Origin: Koleobacter methoxysyntrophicus
GTDB lineage: Bacteria; Bacillota; Thermosediminibacteria; Koleobacterales; Koleobacteraceae
Assembly: GCF_017301615.1 (NCBI RefSeq)
Contig: NZ_CP059066.1
Span: forward strand, 1,595,001 to 1,659,000
Direction of reading: 5' to 3'
Length of the DNA: 64,000 bases
In this document: positions 62,160 through 64,000 of the stretch, in pieces
How positions within the stretch are numbered: the first letter of the stretch is position 1
Layout: each line of letters begins with the position of its first letter
Translations under genes and position numbers: made by a program
The notes under the pieces: model-generated
Database searches by the model: none
Told to the model about the DNA's origin: nothing
The model's input: only the letters and a program-made list of their open reading frames with translations

Positions 62160-62954
62160 ATGAGAGAATGCAGACAATCTGGGTTCAGCAACAAAATTCG
62201 AAATGCAAAGGATGCTATATCGATGATTAAACCTGGTTCTACGATTCTAGTAGGCGGGTTTGGTCTTGCAGGGGTCCCGGAATACTTAATAGAAACCCTT
62301 GCTGAAAGCGGAATTAATGGATTAACAATAGCAAGTAATGACTTAGGTTCACCAGGGGTAGGTTTAGGTAAACTACTTACAAATAATCAGGTAAAAGCCC
62401 TGATCGGTACGTATTATAACTGGAATCCAGAAGTTGCCAAGGCTTACAACGAGGGCAGAATAGATGTAACATTGGTCCCCCAGGGGACCTTTGCAGAAGC
62501 AATCCGAGCAGCAGGGGTGGGAATACCGGCCTTTTATACCCCAACTGCAGCAGGGACCAAGCTCGCAGAAGGAAAAGAAACCAGGGTTTTCAACGGAAGA
62601 ACATATGTGTTAGAACATGCCATCCATGCTGATGTGGCACTGATTAAGGCATATAAGGCTGATAAAATAGGAAATTTGATTTACTATAAAACTGCTCGCA
62701 ATTTCAATCCCATTATGGCTATGGCAGCCGATTTAGTAATCGCACAGGTTGATGAAGTGGTGCCGGTGGGAACCCTCGACCCTGAATGTATCGTTACGCC
62801 GCATATATTTGTAGACGTAATAACACTGTCGGAATCAGGTTCCTATTTTAAGACAATAAATAAGCATATGGAGCTTAATATTTTAAATGATTTAATGTTC
62901 GGGGAGGTTTACCGAAAGCAAAAAGAATTCTTGCACGACGGGAGGGAAAGATAA
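62160..62954 (+). CDS. 3-oxoacid CoA-transferase, subunit A
   Basis: 264 aa. Begins with AKDAISMIKPGSTILVGGFGLAGVPEYLI, the subunit A signature with the GGFG CoA-binding loop. The ATG at 62160 after AGGGGTGA is preferred over the TTG/ATG at 62136. Its stop overlaps the subunit B start by one base. Confidence 0.92.
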   Translation: MRECRQSGFSNKIRNAKDAISMIKPGSTILVGGFGLAGVPEYLIETLAESGINGLTIASNDLGSPGVGLGKLLTNNQVKALIGTYYNWNPEVAKAYNEGRIDVTLVPQGTFAEAIRAAGVGIPAFYTPTAAGTKLAEGKETRVFNGRTYVLEHAIHADVALIKAYKADKIGNLIYYKTARNFNPIMAMAADLVIAQVDEVVPVGTLDPECIVTPHIFVDVITLSESGSYFKTINKHMELNILNDLMFGEVYRKQKEFLHDGRER

Positions 62955-63634
62955 TGAATAATATATTATCTGAAGAAGAAGCAAAGATAAGGATTGCAAA
63001 AAGGATAGCTAAAGAATTTATGGCAAGCCCAGGGATATTAATAATAAACCTGGGAGTAGGGATACCAACAATGGTTGCAAACTTCATTAAAGGGGAGAAT
63101 ATCTATATTCAGACTGAAAATGGTATGCTTGGCGTAGGGCCGCTGGCATCGGAGGATAAGGCAGACCGCAACCTTATTAATGCGGGGAGGCAGCCCGTAA
63201 CAGAAACACCGGGATGCAGTTATTTCGATAGTGCAATGTCTTTCGGTATGATCAGGGGTTCCCATGTAGATGCTACGGTTATAGGCGCCTTTGAAGTGGA
63301 TCAAGACGGTAATATTGCCAACTGGATAATTCCAAACGGTAAACAGTTAGGTGTAGGTGGAGCAATGGACCTTGTGAGCGGTGTAAAAAAAGTAATAGTA
63401 GCCATGCAGCATACCACCAAAAATGGCAAACCGAAGATAGTAAAGAAGTGCAGCCTACCTATAACTGGTATCGGTGAAGCTGATATGATTGTTACCGAAC
63501 TCGCTCTGTTTTGTTTTGAAAGCGGCCGGTTAGTTTTAAAAGAGATCTCACCTGAGATTTCTCTTGAAAATTTAAAAGATGTAACAGAGGCAGAATTCAC
63601 AGTAAGCTTTGACCTTAAGGAGTTTGAAATTTAA
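62954..63634 (+). CDS. 3-oxoacid CoA-transferase, subunit B
   Basis: 226 aa. LGVGIPTMVANF is typical of subunit B. The catalytic glutamate is E55 in IQTENGMLGVGP. GGAGGG lies before the ATG. With subunit A and the thiolase it can link a 3-oxoacid to acetyl-CoA, gaining a CoA thioester for energy conservation. Confidence 0.92.
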   Translation: MNNILSEEEAKIRIAKRIAKEFMASPGILIINLGVGIPTMVANFIKGENIYIQTENGMLGVGPLASEDKADRNLINAGRQPVTETPGCSYFDSAMSFGMIRGSHVDATVIGAFEVDQDGNIANWIIPNGKQLGVGGAMDLVSGVKKVIVAMQHTTKNGKPKIVKKCSLPITGIGEADMIVTELALFCFESGRLVLKEISPEISLENLKDVTEAEFTVSFDLKEFEI

Positions 63635-63644
63635 AGGGTGAAGA

Positions 63645-63679
63645 GGGGAGTATAACCTAAAGTCTATACTCCCCTTTTT
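63645..63679 (+). terminator. Rho-independent terminator
   Basis: GGGGAGTATA and TATACTCCCC form a perfect 10-bp stem with a 10-base loop, followed by five T. It ends the CoA-transferase operon. Confidence 0.88.
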
Positions 63680-63683
63680 ACTT

Positions 63684-64000
63684 TCAACCGAAGAACAACT
63701 GATTGAACCATATCTTGATATTCATAATCCTCCTGATATCTTCTATTTTTAGAATCCGGTACCTAACGGCAAACACCAGATACACCGGTAATCCTGTAAA
63801 CAGGGCCAAACAGATCCTGACTATTTCTTCCCGTATGTATGATGAAAAAGCACTGTAAATAAGAAACAAAACAAGGCCAAAAACAGCGGACGGTATTAAA
63901 GGCATGAAAAACCAGGAACCTGCGAATTCTATGATATTTACCCGTCTGTTTAATGCCCTCAAGTTGAGGATAAAACCTATTAAAGAGCTTATAACGAATC
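63684..64000 (-). CDS. Polysaccharide flippase/SpoVB-like membrane protein, C-terminal part (partial)
   Basis: The minus-strand frame is open from the window edge to its stop at 63684-63686. It encodes about 105 residues: ISSLIGFILNLRALNRRVNI, two hydrophobic segments (FAGSWFFMPLIPSAVFGLVL, IVRICLALFTGLPVYLVFAV) and a short amphipathic tail. The shape resembles the C-terminal end of MATE/PST flippases such as SpoVB, but the diagnostic parts lie outside the window. Confidence 0.6.
   Translation of the reverse strand, partial: FVISSLIGFILNLRALNRRVNIIEFAGSWFFMPLIPSAVFGLVLFLIYSAFSSYIREEIVRICLALFTGLPVYLVFAVRYRILKIEDIRRIMNIKIWFNQLFFG

Overview
This 64-kb window looks like chromosome of a fermentative, endospore-forming, Gram-positive anaerobe (Clostridia). 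The indications are AGGAGG-type ribosome binding sites with many GTG/TTG starts, a sigI-rsgI pair, sigma-54 enhancer-binding regulators, a complete citrate lyase operon, peptide and amino-acid catabolic genes, and a SpoVB/flippase-like end running off the right edge. The M29-type aminopeptidase hints at a thermophile. No rRNA, tRNA or CRISPR array was seen.

Layout. 1-1098: end of a gene, a class III aminotransferase remnant, then a sigma-54 promoter. 1099-8427: ureohydrolase plus a TAXI-type TRAP transporter, with a convergent two-component system (SBP-domain kinase and NtrC-type regulator) that probably drives that promoter. 8621-15093: MNT/HEPN pair, U32 peptidase, several small unknown genes, M29 aminopeptidase. 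15315-21281: an agr-like peptide-signalling locus, made of a kinase-like membrane protein, a membrane gene split by an IS4-type insertion sequence, agrB, agrD, and a GGDEF/HD-GYP c-di-GMP enzyme whose membrane sensor resembles that of the kinase-like protein. 21634-31105: a branched-chain-amino-acid ABC operon (livJHMGF-like), then a BMP/nucleoside ABC operon.

31193-41725: an HD-GYP remnant, a CitA/DcuS-type two-component system, malic enzyme, a 2-hydroxycarboxylate carrier and citCDEFXG. Together these can take up citrate, cleave it to acetate and oxaloacetate, and plausibly decarboxylate the oxaloacetate with the malic enzyme. 41804-45469: unknown permease with two M20 amidohydrolases. 45638-50495: small genes, PHP phosphoesterase, MpsC-like protein, NIF3-like protein and a gate-type membrane protein. 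50590-53703: rsgI, sigI and a divergent copper-amine-oxidase-domain secreted protein, each preceded by a SigI-like promoter. 53889-63634: a sigma-54 regulator with unusual ends, a class III aminotransferase behind a sigma-54 promoter, a DcuC carrier, an M81/MlrC metallopeptidase, thiolase and a two-subunit CoA transferase, together an amino-acid/oxoacid fermentation region.

The most interesting region is the agr locus. The paired use of one membrane sensor type on a kinase-like protein (with a degenerate ATP-binding domain) and on a c-di-GMP enzyme, flanking agrBD, suggests a peptide-to-c-di-GMP quorum circuit. An IS element with exact 7-bp target duplications has broken a third membrane component. 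Other notable items are a three-copy structured intergenic repeat, divergent SigI promoters, and several gene remnants hidden in intergenic DNA.
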